The notes below the pieces were generated by a model. It ran no database searches, was not told the DNA's origin, and was given only the letters and a program-made list of their open reading frames with translations. Below, one piece after another: positions 5,788 to 6,864 of a DNA stretch of 6,864 nt. Position numbers and translations under genes: made by a program. Each line of letters begins with the position of its first letter. Position 1 is the stretch's first letter. Origin of the DNA: JAAUQA01 sp036351435 (GTDB lineage Bacteria; Pseudomonadota; Gammaproteobacteria; Competibacterales; Competibacteraceae); assembly GCA_036351435.1 (NCBI GenBank), contig JAZBPA010000054.1, positions 1 to 6,864 on the forward strand, written 5' to 3'.

Positions 5788-5835
5788 ATGATCCAGGTCC
5801 GGCGATACAGCGATGTTCCAGCGAACAGTGTTCAT
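5788..5835 (-). pseudogene. 5' stump of a ribbon-helix-helix (antitoxin-like) gene
   Basis: From ATG 5835-5833 the minus strand reads MNTVRWNIAVSPDLD, which matches the N-terminus of small XACb0070-type ribbon-helix-helix proteins (MNTVRWNIAVSPDTDQS...). A strong GGAGGG Shine-Dalgarno precedes the start by about 6 nt. Family similarity stops after codon 15-16, where the IS6 fragment begins. The promoter-proximal end of the gene survives while the rest has been removed. The frame stays open into antisense IS6 sequence, to a stop beyond 5677. Confidence 0.7.
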
Positions 5836-5961
5836 GAAGTCCCTCCAAACCTGTGTTTTAGCGCATAAGTGTTTATACATCCACTTGATGCTCATGACAA
5901 TTGGTTCGGTGCAACAAAGTTCGATTTTAACCAAACGCGACGAACAAAGCGGAATCTGGAT

Positions 5962-6083
5962 ATGACATACGGCTATGAGCAAGGACCTACGCAAGGCCAG
6001 AATCTGAACGTGTAGGTGAACGCCCTCAAGGCGGCCGGCGGCGAGCGCACTTACCTGGATACGACGAGCGACGCGAAGACCGC
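5962..6083 (+). pseudogene. Serine recombinase (resolvase/invertase) relic
   Basis: The frame from ATG 5962 gives MTYGYEQGPTQGQNLNV, an amber stop (TAG 6013-6015), then VNALKAAGGERTYLDTTSDA and KT. Intact serine resolvases start MxYGYARVST-x-GQ-x-LD-x-Q-x-x-AL-x-AAG-x-E and continue SGAKTDR. Here the ARVST block carrying the catalytic Ser has become EQGPT. The expected Gln codon is amber, and similarity ends after AKT near 6083, with a likely frameshift into sequence of unknown origin. It is non-functional. Confidence 0.72.
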
Positions 6084-6294
6084 CTCAATGCGTTGTATTT
6101 ATCGACGGTGCTAATGGATTGAGCACGTTTTCAAACAGTGCCAATAGGGCGTCGGGTTAGGCAACTAATCAGTGCGTGGCTGGCATGGTTTCGTTTCCGC
6201 CATCGGGTAGATGCTCAACGATGCTCAACGATGCTAAACATTTCCCTATAGCATCATCCGGCTTGCAACTACCCGCCCGCTAGAACGACACGAC
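6084..6294. other. Degenerate intergenic sequence
   Basis: No supportable gene. Short frames on the plus strand read through several stops. The region contains the 10-bp tandem repeat listed separately and probably further decayed mobile-element sequence that I could not identify. Confidence 0.4.
6210..6239 (+). repeat. 10-bp tandem repeat, three units
   Basis: Two exact units GATGCTCAAC are followed by GATGCTAAAC (one mismatch). It is too short to be a CRISPR or a clear iteron array, and is most likely replication slippage in non-coding sequence. Confidence 0.8.
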
Positions 6295-6381
6295 TGTCAA
6301 TAACTTATCAAATTTTGCAACGTATTTAATGACAAAGCAGACGTGATAAATGTCGCATTATTGTCAATTAATCTAGTGACA
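6295..6381. mobile_element. Candidate end of a Tn7/Tn5053-type transposon (repeat cluster)
   Basis: An AT-rich 87-bp block holds five short related motifs on either strand: TGTCAATAA (6295), AATGACAAA (6329), AATGTCGCATTA (6349), TTGTCAATTAATC (6361) and TAGTGACA (6374). Read on the minus strand from 6381 it starts TGTCACTAGATTAATTGACA. Arrays of spaced TGTCA/AATGTC repeats behind a TGT terminus are typical of TnsB/TniA-bound ends, including those of type V-K CRISPR-associated transposons. No transposase gene is in the window, and a second end cannot be seen. Tentative. Confidence 0.3.
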
Positions 6382-6714
6382 CTGTGTGTGTTCACTAAGA
6401 TTTGCTGAGGGTGCACCGAAGAGAGAGGCTTGAAAGTGGCTGCCAGTTGTTTGAATTCAAATAGAAAAAGTCTCACTCGACGGAGTATAAGGGGGATAAA
6501 CGCATTCTCCGCGATTGACCCCAGTTCGAAACAGGACTATGAAAGTCAGTGTAAACCTTAGAACTTGCATTGCACTTTCGGATCGGTGCTGACATCCTAC
6601 AACCTGACGTAGGTAGCAGCTTCAATGGATGGCCCAGCGAAGCTCGAAAAGGAACACCAGGAGGAACACGCAGAGAAGTGTGATAAAATAGGAATGATTA
6701 ACTTATTGTTTTTA
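6382..6714. other. Region without a recognised gene, between repeat cluster and tRNA
   Basis: No frame with a start signal or a recognisable protein is present on either strand. Minor structures are the 8-bp palindrome GGTGCACC (6410-6417) and a small hairpin CCTAC-N8-GTAGG (about 6596-6613). There is no CRISPR array and no second tRNA. No terminator for the tRNA transcript is obvious. Confidence 0.4.
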
Positions 6715-6790
6715 TGGAGCTGGCGACAGGAGTCGAACCCGCGACCTACTGATTACAAATCAGTTGCTCTACCGACTGAGCTACGCCAGC
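6715..6790 (-). tRNA. tRNA-Thr (anticodon UGU)
   Basis: The minus strand folds into a complete cloverleaf: acceptor GCTGGCG/CGCCAGC (7 bp), D-arm GCTC/GAGC with AGTCGGTA loop, anticodon stem ACTGA/TCAGT with loop TTTGTAA (anticodon TGT), variable loop AGGTC, and T-arm GCGGG/CCTGT with TTCGACT loop. Discriminator T and an encoded CCA complete it (76 nt). It reads ACA threonine codons. In many proteobacteria this tRNA leads a Thr-Tyr-Gly-Thr cluster before tuf. Here the sequence downstream of it has no further tRNA, which hints at rearrangement. Confidence 0.97.
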
Positions 6791-6814
6791 TTGACGTGGA
6801 AGGAACTGAACGGA

Positions 6815-6843
6815 AGTTTACTGTATCCGACGACTTCCAGCAA
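6815..6843 (-). promoter_or_regulatory. Possible promoter of the tRNA-Thr gene
   Basis: On the minus strand TTGCTG (6843-6838) and TAAACT (6820-6815) are separated by 17 bp, with the -10 element 24 nt before the mature tRNA 5' end, giving a short leader. Both hexamers are only moderate matches to the sigma-70 consensus. Confidence 0.3.
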
Positions 6844-6864
6844 ACCTCTGTTGGTTCTTCTCAG

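Noticed and set aside
5903..5920. GGTTCGGTGCAACAAAGT looks a little like an IS6-family terminal repeat (GGCTCTGTTGCAAAG).
   Set aside because: The match is partial and gapped, and no transposase or second end lies in the right position.
6152..6220. Possible integron attC site (GTTAGGC at about 6155 and GCTCAAC at about 6213).
   Set aside because: The core sites are in the wrong order for attC (GTTRRRY comes before RYYYAAC), and there are no paired inner boxes.
6210..6239. CRISPR or replication iterons.
   Set aside because: Three 10-bp units without spacers; no cas, rep or AT-rich origin context.

Overview
The window looks like a piece of chromosome from a proteobacterium, most likely a chemolithoautotrophic or methylotrophic gamma- or betaproteobacterium. 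This rests on the sbtA-sbtB bicarbonate-uptake pair, a DUF1826 gene, an FmdB-type zinc ribbon protein, an IS21 element and a proteobacterial-style tRNA-Thr with encoded CCA. No rRNA or core marker is present, so the assignment is inference.

Layout from left to right. Bases 1-785 (minus) are the N-terminal 262 codons of an IS21-family transposase (IstA) running off the left edge; the second catalytic Asp appears replaced by Gly. Next is a perfect 34-bp palindrome (987-1020) that resembles a zinc-uptake-regulator (Zur) operator, then a short IS1-like transposase relic (about 1094-1180). A gene for a very His-rich, internally duplicated metal-binding protein (1284-1631, plus) follows, closed by a strong intrinsic terminator. 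On the minus strand, sbtA (2288-3295) and sbtB (1929-2273) form a two-gene operon for a sodium-dependent bicarbonate transporter and its PII-like partner. The sbtA upstream region holds a CbbR/LysR-like dyad. At the far end of that region a second Zur-like site precedes a divergent DUF1826 gene (plus, to 4297). A minus-strand small ParA ATPase (4379-4978) converges on DUF1826. It is divergently paired, across only 42 bp, with a two-gene plus-strand operon: an Smr-like small protein (5021-5371) and an FmdB zinc ribbon protein (5393-5677).

From about 5677 to 6400 the sequence is a graveyard: an IS6-family transposase fragment abutting the first codons of a ribbon-helix-helix gene, a serine-recombinase relic with an in-frame amber, a 10-bp tandem repeat, and an AT-rich block of TGTCA-type motifs resembling a Tn7/Tn5053-type transposon end. 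No gene is visible from 6382 to 6714. The window ends with a tRNA-Thr(UGU) gene on the minus strand (6715-6790).

How it may work together (inference): two Zur-like operators flank a His-rich zinc-binding protein, the bicarbonate transporter pair and DUF1826, a family I recall as linked to zinc homeostasis. The left half may therefore be a zinc-limitation and inorganic-carbon supply island. One rationale is that carbonic anhydrase, the other route to bicarbonate, needs zinc. The ParA / Smr-like / FmdB cassette is the least explained group here.
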